This document shows, one piece after another, positions 17,109-26,473 of a DNA stretch of 64,000 nt; within the stretch, counting starts at the first letter, position 1; every line of letters starts with the position of its first letter. The position numbers and the translations under genes are program-made. Under the pieces are notes generated by a model. The model did no database searches, was not told the DNA's origin, and saw nothing but the letters and a program-made list of their open reading frames with translations. This DNA comes from Neobacillus endophyticus (lineage in GTDB: Bacteria > Bacillota > Bacilli > Bacillales > Cytobacillaceae): contig NZ_JABRWH010000001.1 of NCBI RefSeq assembly GCF_013248975.1, positions 3,058,001 through 3,122,000 of the forward strand, given 5' to 3'.

Positions 17109-17978
17109 TTATGTACCTGTTTTCAGTGTAAAAACGGTCAGTTCAGGTTTCACCATAAAGCGAAATGGCAGCCTTGTTGTCCCGATCCCTCTGTTTACAT
17201 AAAGATTTAACGGGTTTTCACCAATTAAATAATGCCCTTCTTGATAAATTCGCGCAAAAGGAGGGATGACTAATGCTCCGAAAAAAGGGATTTTTACTTG
17301 ACCCCCGTGACTATGTCCGCTAAGCTGCCAATGAATAGGATATTTCGCAGCTTCCTCTGCAAGATCAGGTGCATGTGATAGGAGAATGGTAAAATGGTTT
17401 TGAGGTACCTTTTTTAATGAGACAGGTATATCTGGTTTGCCTAACATCGCATCATCAATCCCAGCTAAATAAATTCTATTTGCGCCCTTATAAGAGATGG
17501 GAATGGACCTGTTTAATAGAATAGTAAAATCAGCGGTTTCCATTATATTTCGATAAATTTCCGTTCCATAACCGCCGTGATCGTGATTACCATAAATACA
17601 ATACTTCCCTAAAGGAGCTCGCAATCTTTGTAAATGAGGGACAATTTGATTGATTTTTGGATATTTGTTGGGTTCATCCATCAAATCACCTGTAAAAAAA
17701 ATAAGATCGGGTTTTAACGAATTAATTTTGTTAATTAAATTTCCAAATTGGTTAAGATTGTAATGAAAACCAAGGTGAGTGTCACTGAATTGAATGATTT
17801 TAACACCATCAAATGCTTTCGGAATTAAAGGATGCCTGATTTCGCGTTCGCTAGTTTCGAGTAATACTGGTTCGATTTTATTGGCATAAAACAGGCCTGC
17901 TGAACCTAAGCCGAGAATGGTTAAAAATGACCCAAGGGCTTGTTTTAAAAACGTTCTCCTTTTAATTGTTTTTGGCAT
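17109..17978 (-). CDS. ykuE: Tat-exported metallophosphoesterase YkuE
   Basis: 289-aa calcineurin-like phosphoesterase. The N-terminus has a twin-arginine signal (KRRTFLKQALG) followed by a hydrophobic stretch, so it is exported folded. YkuE of B. subtilis is a known Tat substrate bound to the wall. Metal ligands are visible in FSDTHLGFH, FTGDLMDE, YGNHDHGGYG, LLSHAPD and LSGHSHGGQ. The gene converges on the GGDEF-EAL gene and is divergent from ykuI. Confidence 0.93.
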   Translation of the reverse strand: MPKTIKRRTFLKQALGSFLTILGLGSAGLFYANKIEPVLLETSEREIRHPLIPKAFDGVKIIQFSDTHLGFHYNLNQFGNLINKINSLKPDLIFFTGDLMDEPNKYPKINQIVPHLQRLRAPLGKYCIYGNHDHGGYGTEIYRNIMETADFTILLNRSIPISYKGANRIYLAGIDDAMLGKPDIPVSLKKVPQNHFTILLSHAPDLAEEAAKYPIHWQLSGHSHGGQVKIPFFGALVIPPFARIYQEGHYLIGENPLNLYVNRGIGTTRLPFRFMVKPELTVFTLKTGT

Positions 17979-18134
17979 TTTTTCTACCAGCCTCTACTTT
18001 ATTTTCTATCTTATTATATTCAAGAGTCCAATTGTATTTTCGTTAAAAATAATTTTGATTGCAAGAGAAAATTGAATGGTAAATTGGATTTCTTGTTTTG
18101 TGCAGCAAAGAACGGGAAGATAAAAGGTGGCGTA

Positions 18135-18143
18135 TGGTATAAT
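18135..18143 (+). promoter_or_regulatory. ykuI promoter, extended -10
   Basis: TGGTATAAT, a perfect extended -10, 27 nt before the ykuI start codon. The ykuI leader would therefore be short. Confidence 0.65.
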
Positions 18144-18169
18144 AAGTAAAACTATTTGGAGGTACTTAA

Positions 18170-19381
18170 ATGGACGCATTGGAAATTCTTTCAAATCTCG
18201 ATCAAGTTTTTCCTTATTTCCAGCCAATTTTTAGTGCCGATGAACAAAGAATTATTGCCTATGAGGTATTGGGAAGATATAAATCGGAGGAACAAATCAT
18301 TAGTTTAGGGAGTTTCTTTCAGGACAATGAAATTCCCGATGAATATAAATATGAAGTGGATTTGTTAATCGTTAGAAAAGCTCTTGAGAAGGCAGCTAAA
18401 CTTGAAGAGGATATATGTATATTTTTAAATAGAAATGCGGATCTGCTAATGTATGGAAGCGGAGAGCCTTTCTTGCAGGAACTTCTTGAGTTTGAGAAAA
18501 ACGGCTTCAGCTTAAGGCGAATTGTTCTCGAAATATCTGACCATCAATATGATGGCGATTTGGATCAGTTTGATCACCTCTTGCAATATTATCGGACATA
18601 TGGAATTAAAATTGCTATTGCCAGTATGAATCGGGAATCACACTATATTGATCGTATTGGTCAATTGAAGCCGGATATTATTAAAATTAATTTAGAAGCA
18701 TTAAAATCAACAGCAACAGGAACAAATTTTAATGATGTTCTCTACACATTATCCTTATTGGCTAGGAAAATTGGGGCCATGTTATTATTCGAAAATATCG
18801 AGATGAGTTATCAGCTCCAGTTTGCCTGGAAGAATGGCGGGCGTTACTATCAGGGTTATTATTTACACCCTCCTTCAGTGGAATTTCTTTCTCGTGATTT
18901 ATTAAAATCAAGGTTAAAAGAAAAATTTCATGATTTTATTTCGTATGAAAAAAGAAAACTGGAAGCTGTTTATGTAACAACTGAATATTTTCAAGCCCAG
19001 GTTCAGGAAGTGTCAGCTAAAAATAAAAAGGTTAGTTATGTAGAACTTTTTCAAGCTTTGGCGAAAGAAATGGAAGGTATTGCTTTCCGAATGTACATTT
19101 GTGATGAGGATGGATTTCAAAAATCAGCCAATATGTTTAAGGGAGCAGAGGGCTGGTATTTACAAATGGAATATTTGAACAAAAACTGGAGCTGGAGACC
19201 GTATTTTCTCGAAAATATTATTAAAATGAGAAATGAACGGAAAGGGATTTTGTCAGATTTATACTGTGATATCGAAACGGGAGAAACCATTCGCACTTTT
19301 TCATACCCAATCAGCGGCAGTGATTATTTGTTTATCGATATTTCCTACCAATACTTATATGAACATGAACAATTACTATAG
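18170..19381 (+). CDS. ykuI: EAL-domain protein YkuI
   Basis: 403-aa protein: EAL domain (about 1-250) plus a PAS-like C-terminal domain. The signature is YEVLGR (Glu32-Val-Leu), followed by IKIAIASMN and KPDIIKIN. B. subtilis YkuI binds c-di-GMP, but phosphodiesterase activity was not found, so a receptor role is likely. The start follows TTGGAGG. Together with the GGDEF-EAL protein 3 kb away it gives this locus two c-di-GMP components. Confidence 0.93.
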   Translation: MDALEILSNLDQVFPYFQPIFSADEQRIIAYEVLGRYKSEEQIISLGSFFQDNEIPDEYKYEVDLLIVRKALEKAAKLEEDICIFLNRNADLLMYGSGEPFLQELLEFEKNGFSLRRIVLEISDHQYDGDLDQFDHLLQYYRTYGIKIAIASMNRESHYIDRIGQLKPDIIKINLEALKSTATGTNFNDVLYTLSLLARKIGAMLLFENIEMSYQLQFAWKNGGRYYQGYYLHPPSVEFLSRDLLKSRLKEKFHDFISYEKRKLEAVYVTTEYFQAQVQEVSAKNKKVSYVELFQALAKEMEGIAFRMYICDEDGFQKSANMFKGAEGWYLQMEYLNKNWSWRPYFLENIIKMRNERKGILSDLYCDIETGETIRTFSYPISGSDYLFIDISYQYLYEHEQLL

Positions 19382-19412
19382 CCTTCCGAATCTTTGGAGG
19401 CTATATTTTTTT
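19376..19412 (+). terminator. ykuI terminator
   Basis: ATAGCC-TTCC pairs with GGA-GGCTAT with one mismatch or bulge, followed by a T-rich tract; overlaps the ykuI stop. Confidence 0.75.
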
Positions 19413-19674
19413 CTTTTTATGTATATCAAAGCATATTGTTGATAATTCGACTAGTTGAATGGTAGGGAAATAACGCTCTGTTTTATGCGGGCTTAAAAAA
19501 AAATTAACCTTTTTTTCATTTTTACTTGGACAAATAGTGACCATTATTTTATTCTTTTAATATTGGCATATTTTATATGGGGTTAGATTTATAATTTTCC
19601 TTAAGGATAGAAAAATGTCAATTGAGAAACCTATAAGCAGATAGCTTGTTTGTGTTTGAAAGGAGAAGAAGCCA

Positions 19675-19911
19675 ATGTCACAGCTTCAAGGGATATTAAC
19701 AAGATTAAAAAATCTACAGGAACAATCCGTAAGCGGAGAACCTGCTCAACGTTATTTTGAGGTAAATGGCGAAAGAAAATGCCAAGTAACCTTCCACCCT
19801 AAAACGGAAACGTTTGAATTAGAAGTATACAATGAGAAAGAAAAGCCAAAACGTTATCAATTTGACAATATCGACATGATTACAATTGAAATTTTCGATC
19901 TTATTCAATAG
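19675..19911 (+). CDS. ykuJ: YkuJ family protein (DUF1797)
   Basis: 78-aa protein of the YkuJ family: SQLQGILTRLKNLQEQ at the N-terminus, then QRYFEVNGERKCQV and FDNIDMITIEIFDLIQ. Cytosolic, function unknown. AAAGGAGAAGAAG gives a strong start. The 293 nt upstream hold no convincing ORF, only AT-rich sequence and probable promoter elements. B. subtilis has ykuK and ykzF between ykuJ and ykuL; they are missing here. Confidence 0.92.
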   Translation: MSQLQGILTRLKNLQEQSVSGEPAQRYFEVNGERKCQVTFHPKTETFELEVYNEKEKPKRYQFDNIDMITIEIFDLIQ

Positions 19912-19936
19912 GAACCTTTACTGGTTCCTTTTTTCA
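19911..19936 (+). terminator. ykuJ terminator
   Basis: AGGAACC / GGTTCCT stem with a six-T run directly after the gene. Confidence 0.85.
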
Positions 19937-20024
19937 AGGGATCGTGCATGAAAATTTATACAGACGTCCGAAAACTATGATAGAATAAATTTTGTAGAAA
20001 ATCGTTCACAAGGAGTTTTCGGCG

Positions 20025-20477
20025 ATGATTAATCTTCCCAGCGGGGAATTCTTAGAATTAACAATAAAAGAATTAATGATTCCATCTGAAAGGGTAGCTC
20101 ACGTTCAGATGGGGAATAGTCTTGAACATGCATTGCTCGTTCTGACCAAAAGCGGATATACAGCTATTCCTGTTTTAGATCCGCACTATAAGCTGCATGG
20201 ATTAATTAGTACCCCCATTATTATGGATTCTATTCTCGGACTTGAAAGAATTGAGTTTGAACAGCTTGAAAAAAAGCATGTGGAAGAAGTAATGAAAAAA
20301 TCCATTCCAAGGGTAAAGATTTCTGCATCAATCACAGCCTGCCTTGAATTATTGGTTAATCACCCGTTTCTTTGTGTAGAAACTGAAGATGAATTCTTTG
20401 CAGGAATTCTGCCTAGAAGTACGGTTTTGAATCAAATTAACAAGATTGTAAAAAGATTTAAAAAAAATGAAAAATAA
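20025..20477 (+). CDS. darB: Cyclic di-AMP binding protein DarB (CbpB, YkuL)
   Basis: 150-aa protein built of two CBS motifs (about 10-75 and 80-140), with GYTAIPVLD and HPFLCVETEDEFFAGILPRS typical of YkuL. In B. subtilis the apo form binds and stimulates the (p)ppGpp synthetase Rel and pyruvate carboxylase PycA; c-di-AMP binding releases them. pycA is also in this window at 49.3 kb. The ATG follows AAGGAG. It precedes ccpC and has its own terminator. Confidence 0.93.
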   Translation: MINLPSGEFLELTIKELMIPSERVAHVQMGNSLEHALLVLTKSGYTAIPVLDPHYKLHGLISTPIIMDSILGLERIEFEQLEKKHVEEVMKKSIPRVKISASITACLELLVNHPFLCVETEDEFFAGILPRSTVLNQINKIVKRFKKNEK

Positions 20478-20514
20478 AAATCCAGCTCCCCAATTATAGG
20501 GAGCTGAATTTTTG
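20477..20514 (+). terminator. darB terminator
   Basis: CAGCTCCC / GGGAGCTG core extended by A and T tracts. Confidence 0.85.
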
Positions 20515-20540
20515 TTGAAAATGGCTGTTTGGAGGTGTGA

Positions 20541-21428
20541 ATGACTATGTCCTCCTTATCGGAGTTTCACTTTTTATCAGTTCTTGCACAGGAAATGAAT
20601 ATGCGAAAAGCATCTGAACGTCTTTTTGTTTCACAGCCTGCTCTTTCACAGCGCTTACAGACAATTGAGAAGGAATGGGGAACAAAATTATTTATCCGTT
20701 CGCAAAAAGGCTTGTCGTTAACGCCAGCAGGCGAACAGGTAATAGGTTTTGTAAATGAAGTATTAATCAAACAGGAAAAGGTCCGGGAGGCCATCTATTC
20801 TCTTAAAACAGGGGTTTCCGGAACGTTAAAAATTGCCGTCGCTTCCATTGTAGGCCAAAACTGGCTCCCGCAGGTGTTAAAGAAATTTATTGATAAATAC
20901 CCCCAGGTTAAACTTTCCTTAGTAACTGGCTGGAGCAGTGATATATTAAGATCATTATACGATGATCAAGTCCATGTAGGGATCATCCGTGGAACACCTG
21001 AATGGAAGGGAGTTAAGATCCATCTGTTTCACGACCCTCTCTATTTGGTGGATAGAGAGATTACCAGCCCTGAACAAGTTTTAGCGACAGATCGCCCTTT
21101 TATTCAATTTAAAAGTGATTCTAATTACTACCAACAAATTCAAGATTGGTGGATGCGGAATTTTAAAACTTCCCCTAAACGGACTGTAGTTGTCGATCAA
21201 ATTGAAACTTGCAAGCAAATGGCGTTTAATGGTATTGGATATGCCATCCTACCTAAGATTACGTTGACAAAACAAGGAAAGGATATATTTAAAATACCAT
21301 TGCTTGATGAAAAAAATGAACCGTTACAAAGAGATACATGGCTATTAGGATATGATGCTGCTTTTCAATTAAAGCAAGTTCAGGCTTTCGTTGATTTAGT
21401 TAAGGAACACATCTCAGAAACGGAGTAA
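20541..21428 (+). CDS. ccpC: LysR-type citrate-responsive regulator CcpC
   Basis: 295-aa LysR regulator. The winged helix-turn-helix (about 8-66) reads MNMRKASERLFVSQPALSQ, a CcpC hallmark, and the effector domain has GTLKIAVASIVGQNWLP and GWSSDILRSLYDDQVH. CcpC of B. subtilis represses citZ and citB (aconitase) and is relieved by citrate. Its targets are not in this window. SD TTGGAGG precedes ATG 20541; a second ATG lies two codons later. It follows darB after a terminator. Confidence 0.93.
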   Translation: MTMSSLSEFHFLSVLAQEMNMRKASERLFVSQPALSQRLQTIEKEWGTKLFIRSQKGLSLTPAGEQVIGFVNEVLIKQEKVREAIYSLKTGVSGTLKIAVASIVGQNWLPQVLKKFIDKYPQVKLSLVTGWSSDILRSLYDDQVHVGIIRGTPEWKGVKIHLFHDPLYLVDREITSPEQVLATDRPFIQFKSDSNYYQQIQDWWMRNFKTSPKRTVVVDQIETCKQMAFNGIGYAILPKITLTKQGKDIFKIPLLDEKNEPLQRDTWLLGYDAAFQLKQVQAFVDLVKEHISETE

Positions 21429-21503
21429 GTAAAGGTTTTTTCTTGTCTTCATTGCTTTTGTCTGTTAAAGTATTTTTTAGTATGAAAATAGGGGTGTTTA
21501 CGT

Positions 21504-22214
21504 ATGAAAATGATGGATGCACATGAAATTATTTCTTTTATTCAAAACAGTAAAAAATCTACTCCTGTAAAGGTCTATCTAAAAGGAGAATTAGAAGGAA
21601 TTGACTTTGGAAGTGAGTCGAAAACATTTATTAACGGAGAGTCCGGGGTAGTTTTCGGTGAATGGGAGTACATAAAAACAGTATTGGAAGCAAATAAAGA
21701 AAAGATTGCCGATTATGTAATCGAAGATGATCGACGTAATTCAGCGATTCCGTTATTAGATATCAAAAATATTAATGCACGTATTGAGCCTGGAGTGGTT
21801 ATTCGCGATCAAGTGGAAATCGGCGATAATGCTGTCATTATGATGGGATCTGTTATTAATATCGGCGCTGTCATTGGTGAGAAAACAATGATCGACATGG
21901 GGGTTGTTCTTGGCGGAAGAGCAACTGTCGGTAAGAATTGTCACATTGGTGCTGGTACAGTATTGGCTGGTGTTATTGAACCACCATCCGCAAAACCAGT
22001 TATCATTGAGGATGAGGTATTAATCGGCGCTAATGCAGTCGTATTGGAAGGTGTCACAGTTGGTAAAGGCGCTGTAGTCGCTGCAGGTGCTGTGGTTACT
22101 AAGGATGTAGAACCATACACAGTGGTTGCAGGAACTCCTGCTAAAAAAATCAAAGATATCGACGAAAAAACAAAATCAAAAACAGAAATCATGCAAGAAT
22201 TACGTCAGCTATAA
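21504..22214 (+). CDS. dapH: Tetrahydrodipicolinate N-acetyltransferase
   Basis: 236-aa acetyl-CoA dependent enzyme (YkuQ) of the acetylase branch of diaminopimelate and lysine synthesis. The N-terminal DapH domain (about 1-85) is followed by a left-handed beta helix of hexapeptide repeats ([48 protein letters not shown]). It is the first gene of a dapH-dapL pair; PatA, encoded at 13 kb, performs the step between them. Confidence 0.96.
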   Translation: MKMMDAHEIISFIQNSKKSTPVKVYLKGELEGIDFGSESKTFINGESGVVFGEWEYIKTVLEANKEKIADYVIEDDRRNSAIPLLDIKNINARIEPGVVIRDQVEIGDNAVIMMGSVINIGAVIGEKTMIDMGVVLGGRATVGKNCHIGAGTVLAGVIEPPSAKPVIIEDEVLIGANAVVLEGVTVGKGAVVAAGAVVTKDVEPYTVVAGTPAKKIKDIDEKTKSKTEIMQELRQL

Positions 22215-22224
22215 AACCATTTTT

Positions 22225-22250
22225 AAGCGTGGAGCAATCCACGCTTTTCA
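22225..22250 (+). promoter_or_regulatory. GNRA-capped hairpin between dapH and dapL
   Basis: Perfect 9-bp stem AAGCGTGGA / TCCACGCTT with a GCAA tetraloop and only four T residues. It could be a weak terminator lowering dapL expression or an mRNA stabiliser. Confidence 0.7.
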
Positions 22251-22272
22251 TATAAAAAGGAGAGCATATTGT

Positions 22273-23397
22273 ATGAATTCATTAATCAACATCCGTCGAG
22301 ACCTTCATCAAATTCCAGAATTGGGCTTTCAAGAATTTAAGACACAAGCCTATTTATTAGCTTACATAGAGTCACTTCCTCAGAAACGAATATCCATCAA
22401 AAAATGGCGAACAGGCCTGCTTGTAAAAGTTGCCGGTTTAAATCCTCAAAAAACGATTGGTTATAGGACTGATATTGATGGTCTGCCAATTACTGAAGAA
22501 ACCCAATTATCTTTTTCTTCTGTTCATGAAAGGCAAATGCACGCATGCGGGCACGATTTTCATATGACCATTGCCCTTGGGATCCTGACTCATTTTGTCC
22601 ATAATCCAATACAGGATGATTTATTATTTATTTTCCAGCCTGCAGAAGAAGGACCAGGCGGTGCAGAACCAATGCTGCAATCACTAGAAATGCAGCATTG
22701 GATGCCGGATATGATTTTTGCGTTGCATATCGCACCAGAATACCCAGTGGGAACAATTGCGGTTAAAGAGGGACTATTATTTGCTAATACCTCGGAGCTG
22801 TTCATCGATTTAAAAGGAAAAGGAGGCCACGCTGCCTACCCGCACCAGACAAATGATATGGTAATTGCGGCTTGTTCACTAGTAACTCAGTTGCAAACAA
22901 TTGTATCAAGAAATATAAATCCACTAGACAGTGCCGTTATCACGATTGGAAAAATAACTGGTGGAACCGTTCAAAATATTATTGCCGAAACAGCAAGACT
23001 GGAAGGGACCATACGGACATTATCACCGGACGTAATGAACAAAGTAAAACATCGAATTGAAGCGATTGTTAAGGGCATTGAAGCGGGATATGAGTGTGAA
23101 GCTTCTATTGATTATGGTTCGATGTATCATCAAGTCTATAATTCAGAAGAACTGACAAAAGAATTTATGGAATTTGTTGATCAGGACTCCAACGTTCAAC
23201 TAGTAGTGTGTAAAGAGGCGATGACTGGTGAAGATTTTGGTTATATGGTTAAAGAAATTCCAGGGTTTATGTTTTGGCTTGGTGTGGATTCTCCTTTTGG
23301 CCTGCATCATGCCAAATTAATGCCGAATGAAGCTGCAATTGAGGTAGCTATAGGGGTCATGATCAAATTTTTAACTCTTAAAGGAAATCAAAATTAA
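22273..23397 (+). CDS. dapL: N-acetyldiaminopimelate deacetylase
   Basis: 374-aa M20-family metal-dependent deacetylase (YkuR) that releases acetate from N-acetyl-LL-DAP. Metal ligands lie in HACGHDFHM and [12 protein letters not shown]; the dimerisation domain includes [11 protein letters not shown]. The open frame reaches back to 22126 inside dapH, but ATG 22273 has AAAAGGAGAG upstream and gives the exact family length. Co-transcribed with dapH, separated by a hairpin. Confidence 0.95.
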   Translation: MNSLINIRRDLHQIPELGFQEFKTQAYLLAYIESLPQKRISIKKWRTGLLVKVAGLNPQKTIGYRTDIDGLPITEETQLSFSSVHERQMHACGHDFHMTIALGILTHFVHNPIQDDLLFIFQPAEEGPGGAEPMLQSLEMQHWMPDMIFALHIAPEYPVGTIAVKEGLLFANTSELFIDLKGKGGHAAYPHQTNDMVIAACSLVTQLQTIVSRNINPLDSAVITIGKITGGTVQNIIAETARLEGTIRTLSPDVMNKVKHRIEAIVKGIEAGYECEASIDYGSMYHQVYNSEELTKEFMEFVDQDSNVQLVVCKEAMTGEDFGYMVKEIPGFMFWLGVDSPFGLHHAKLMPNEAAIEVAIGVMIKFLTLKGNQN

Positions 23398-23513
23398 GAA
23401 TCGTTTTATTTTGTCCTATTGGTTAATTATGCTAAAATAATGGGGGATCATATTGATAATTGAAAATCGTTTATTCTTTTATGAACAGGGTAAACTTATT
23501 AAAGGGAAATAAG

Positions 23514-23555
23514 TTTAATTATAATTAGTACTTATTTATACTAATTATAATTAAA
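23514..23555. promoter_or_regulatory. Perfect 17-bp inverted repeat at the ahpA promoter
   Basis: TTTAATTATAATTAGTA (23514-23530) and its exact complement (23539-23555) flank an 8-nt spacer. The right arm ends 2 nt before the -35 of the ahpA promoter. Each arm contains TTATAAT-like sequence reminiscent of half a PerR box, but no full PerR box is seen. An operator is the likely role. Confidence 0.7.
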
Positions 23556-23557
23556 TA

Positions 23558-23587
23558 TTGACTCTCAATTATCAAGTATCCTATAAT
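23558..23587 (+). promoter_or_regulatory. ahpA promoter
   Basis: TTGACT (23558-23563), 18-nt spacer, TATAAT (23582-23587): a near-consensus sigma-A promoter giving a leader of about 65 nt. Confidence 0.85.
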
Positions 23588-23657
23588 AAAAAATGTCAAT
23601 TAGGTTGTAAGTAGATTTGTAAAAACTACTTTTAATTAATGATTTGGAGGGATTTGA

Positions 23658-24206
23658 ATGCCAGAACGTATGGTAGGTAAACAAGCTCCACGCTTTGCTA
23701 TGGACGCAGTAATGCCAAATAAAGAATTTGGTAAAGTAAGTCTTGAAGAAAACATGAAAAACGATAAATGGACAGTATTGTTCTTCTATCCAATGGACTT
23801 TACTTTCGTTTGTCCCACAGAAATCATTGCGATTTCTGAGCGTTATGATGAGTTTGAAGATTTAGATGCAGAAGTAATCGGTGTTTCTACTGATACTATC
23901 CATACTCACCTAGCTTGGATTAAAACGGACCGCAAGGATAACGGCCTTGGTGACTTGAAATATCCATTAGCTGCTGATACAAATCATGTTGTATCTCGTG
24001 AATATGGCGTCTTAATCGAAGAAGAAGGGATCGCTCTTCGTGGTCTTTTCATCATCAATCCTGAAGGTGAATTAATGTACTCTGTTGTTCACCACAACAA
24101 TATTGGCCGTGAAGTTGATGAAGTATTGCGTGTGCTTCAAGCATTACAAACTGGCGGTTTATGCCCAGCTAACTGGAAGCCTGGACAAGCTACATTAAAC
24201 GTTTAA
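23658..24206 (+). CDS. ahpA: 2-Cys peroxiredoxin AhpA (YkuU)
   Basis: 182-aa typical 2-Cys peroxiredoxin. Peroxidatic Cys52 lies in DFTFVCPTE and resolving Cys169 in GGLCPANW. Reduces peroxides in the cytosol using a thiol donor; the thioredoxin-like YkuV encoded next is a plausible partner. It matches B. subtilis YkuU, recently named AhpA. Strong promoter and an upstream perfect inverted repeat suggest regulated expression. SD TTGGAGGG precedes the ATG. Confidence 0.93.
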   Translation: MPERMVGKQAPRFAMDAVMPNKEFGKVSLEENMKNDKWTVLFFYPMDFTFVCPTEIIAISERYDEFEDLDAEVIGVSTDTIHTHLAWIKTDRKDNGLGDLKYPLAADTNHVVSREYGVLIEEEGIALRGLFIINPEGELMYSVVHHNNIGREVDEVLRVLQALQTGGLCPANWKPGQATLNV

Positions 24207-24223
24207 TTTTGCTGAATTCAGAT

Positions 24224-24256
24224 AGACCTAACCCATAAAGTGTTAGGTCTTTTTTT
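24224..24256 (+). terminator. Intrinsic terminator between ahpA and ykuV
   Basis: AGACCTAAC / GTTAGGTCT stem followed by six T. ykuV lies 15 nt further on with no obvious promoter of its own, so it probably depends on read-through. Confidence 0.85.
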
Positions 24257-24271
24257 CAAGGAGGAATATAG

Positions 24272-24727
24272 ATGAAATTACGTGAACCAATGCCGGAATT
24301 AACGGGTGCAACAGAATGGTTAAATGGACAGGTTTCAAAAGATGAATTAGTGGGGAATAAACCAACACTCATCCATTTTTGGTCGATTAGCTGTCATTTA
24401 TGTAAAGAAGCAATGCCGCAGGTAAACCAATTCCGTGATCAATATAAAGATAAATTAAATGTAGTGGCAGTACACATGCCAAGATCGGAAAATGATTTAA
24501 ATATTGAAGAAATTAAACAAGTGGCAGCTGAGCATGAAATTACACAGCCTATATTTGTTGACAGCGAACATAAATTAACAAATGCATTTGAAAACCAATA
24601 TGTTCCTGCTTATTATGTGTTTGATAAAGAAGGAAAACTTCGCCACTTCCAAGCAGGGGGAAGCGGGATGAAAATGCTTGAAAAGCGTGTTAACCGTGTG
24701 TTGGACGAAATGGAAAAAGCGGAATAA
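24272..24727 (+). CDS. ykuV: Thiol-disulfide oxidoreductase YkuV
   Basis: 151-aa thioredoxin-fold protein with the active site CHLC in FWSISCHLCKEAMP, and the cis-Pro loop YVPAYYVFD. No signal peptide, so it is cytosolic. B. subtilis YkuV is a structurally characterised thiol-disulfide oxidoreductase. SD CAAGGAGG precedes the ATG. Position after ahpA suggests it helps recycle the peroxiredoxin, which is an inference. Confidence 0.93.
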   Translation: MKLREPMPELTGATEWLNGQVSKDELVGNKPTLIHFWSISCHLCKEAMPQVNQFRDQYKDKLNVVAVHMPRSENDLNIEEIKQVAAEHEITQPIFVDSEHKLTNAFENQYVPAYYVFDKEGKLRHFQAGGSGMKMLEKRVNRVLDEMEKAE

Positions 24728-24760
24728 CACTGACCGCCAATCGTCCTTAATAAAAAAATA

Positions 24761-24794
24761 AAAAAGAGAAGCATTTTTTGCTTCTCTTTTTTAT
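24761..24794. terminator. Bidirectional terminator (ykuV / rnjA)
   Basis: AAAAGAGAAGCA / TGCTTCTCTTTT stem between convergent genes, with A and T tracts outside. Confidence 0.9.
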
Positions 24795-24799
24795 TATAC

Positions 24800-26467
24800 C
24801 TACACTTCCATGATGATTGGTAAAATCATCGGTTTCCGTTTTGTTTTTTCATATAGGAATGGTGCCAATGTGTCCGTAATTTCATTTTTTATTTCTGACC
24901 ATTGACTTGTTTTTCGTTCCATTACTTTATTCAAATGTTTTGTAATCAGATTTTGGGCATCACTGATTAAATCACCTGATTCCCGCATATAGACAAATCC
25001 CCGCGAAATAATATCTGGACCGGAGGCAATCTTAAATTCTTTCATGTTAATGCTGACAACAACCACGACGAGGCCTTCTTCAGAGAGAATTCTCCGGTCG
25101 CGTAATACAATATTTCCGATATCACCTACACCGCTGCCATCAATATATACGGATCCAGAAGGAATTTTTCCGGCAACCTGTGCTGTATTTTCGGAGAGAG
25201 CTAAAACCTCTCCATTATCCATGATAAAACAATTTTCCTCTTCTACACCACAATCTACTGCCAGCCGGGCATGCATCTTTTGCATCCGAAATTCACCGTG
25301 GATAGGCATGAAGAATTTTGGTTTAATGAGTCGGAGCATCAACTTTTGTTCTTCCTGTCCGCCGTGCCCAGAGGTATGAACGTTCGTTAATTTTCCGTGG
25401 ATGACTTCTGCGCCTGCTTTAAACAGCATATTAATAGTTCTTGAAACGCTGATTGTGTTACCTGGAATAGGAGAAGAAGAAAATACAACCGTGTCGCCAG
25501 GTATAATTTGAATTTGTCTATGTGTACCATTCGCAATTCTTGATAATGCAGCCATTGGTTCGCCTTGGCTTCCAGTACATAAAATAGTTACCTTGTCTGC
25601 TGGAAGGCGATTAATTTGACTTGCCTCAACGAATGTATCTTTTGGTGCATTGATATATCCTAAATCTAGACCAATATTTATGGCAGCTTCCATACTGCGG
25701 CCAAAAACAGCAACTTTTCTTCCATTCGCAACAGCAGCCTCTGTGACCTGTTGAAGTCTGTAAATATTTGAGGCAAATGTAGCAAAAATAATGCGGCCTT
25801 CAACTTTCCGGAAAATATCATGAATACTCTCGCCTACACGTCTTTCCGACATAGTGAACTCAGGAATCTCACTGTTGGTGCTATCAGAAAGTAAGCAAAG
25901 TACTCCTTCTTTTCCGATTTCAGCCATTTTGGTCAAGTTAGCTGGTTCACCAACTGGTGTAAAGTCAAATTTAAAATCTCCGGTATGGACGATTTGACCT
26001 GGAGGCGTTTTTACGACAATTCCATAGGAATCTGGAATACTGTGAGTAGTCCGGAAAAACGAAACGGATGTTTTTCGGAATTTGATGACATCGTCTTCTT
26101 TAATCTCGATCAGTTTTGCGTTCCTTAATAGTCCGTGTTCCTCTAATTTATTTTTAATAAGTCCTAAGGCAAGTTTTCCGCCATATATCGGAATGTTTAC
26201 TTCCCTTAGTAGGTAAGGGATTCCTCCGATGTGGTCTTCATGCCCATGGGTAACAAAAAGGCCTTTTATTTTTTCTTCGTTTTTAACTAAATAAGTATAA
26301 TCAGGAATAACATAATCAATTCCTAATAGTTCATCTTCAGGGAATTTTATTCCGGCATCGATAAGAATAATCTCATCTTGGAATTGCACCCCGTATGTGT
26401 TTTTGCCAATTTCGCCTAAACCTCCTAAGGCAAAAACAGCAGTTTGATCGTTTTTCACAAATTTCAT
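24800..26467 (-). CDS. rnjA: Ribonuclease J1
   Basis: 555-aa metallo-beta-lactamase/beta-CASP ribonuclease with 5'-3' exonuclease and endonuclease activity, central to mRNA decay and rRNA maturation. Zinc ligands His74, His76, Asp78 and His79 are in [11 protein letters not shown]; other motifs are [18 protein letters not shown] and [10 protein letters not shown]. Length is identical to B. subtilis RNase J1. It is the second gene of a two-gene minus-strand operon, 6 nt after rpoY. Confidence 0.98.
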   Translation of the reverse strand: MKFVKNDQTAVFALGGLGEIGKNTYGVQFQDEIILIDAGIKFPEDELLGIDYVIPDYTYLVKNEEKIKGLFVTHGHEDHIGGIPYLLREVNIPIYGGKLALGLIKNKLEEHGLLRNAKLIEIKEDDVIKFRKTSVSFFRTTHSIPDSYGIVVKTPPGQIVHTGDFKFDFTPVGEPANLTKMAEIGKEGVLCLLSDSTNSEIPEFTMSERRVGESIHDIFRKVEGRIIFATFASNIYRLQQVTEAAVANGRKVAVFGRSMEAAINIGLDLGYINAPKDTFVEASQINRLPADKVTILCTGSQGEPMAALSRIANGTHRQIQIIPGDTVVFSSSPIPGNTISVSRTINMLFKAGAEVIHGKLTNVHTSGHGGQEEQKLMLRLIKPKFFMPIHGEFRMQKMHARLAVDCGVEEENCFIMDNGEVLALSENTAQVAGKIPSGSVYIDGSGVGDIGNIVLRDRRILSEEGLVVVVVSINMKEFKIASGPDIISRGFVYMRESGDLISDAQNLITKHLNKVMERKTSQWSEIKNEITDTLAPFLYEKTKRKPMILPIIMEV

Positions 26468-26473
26468 AAATTA

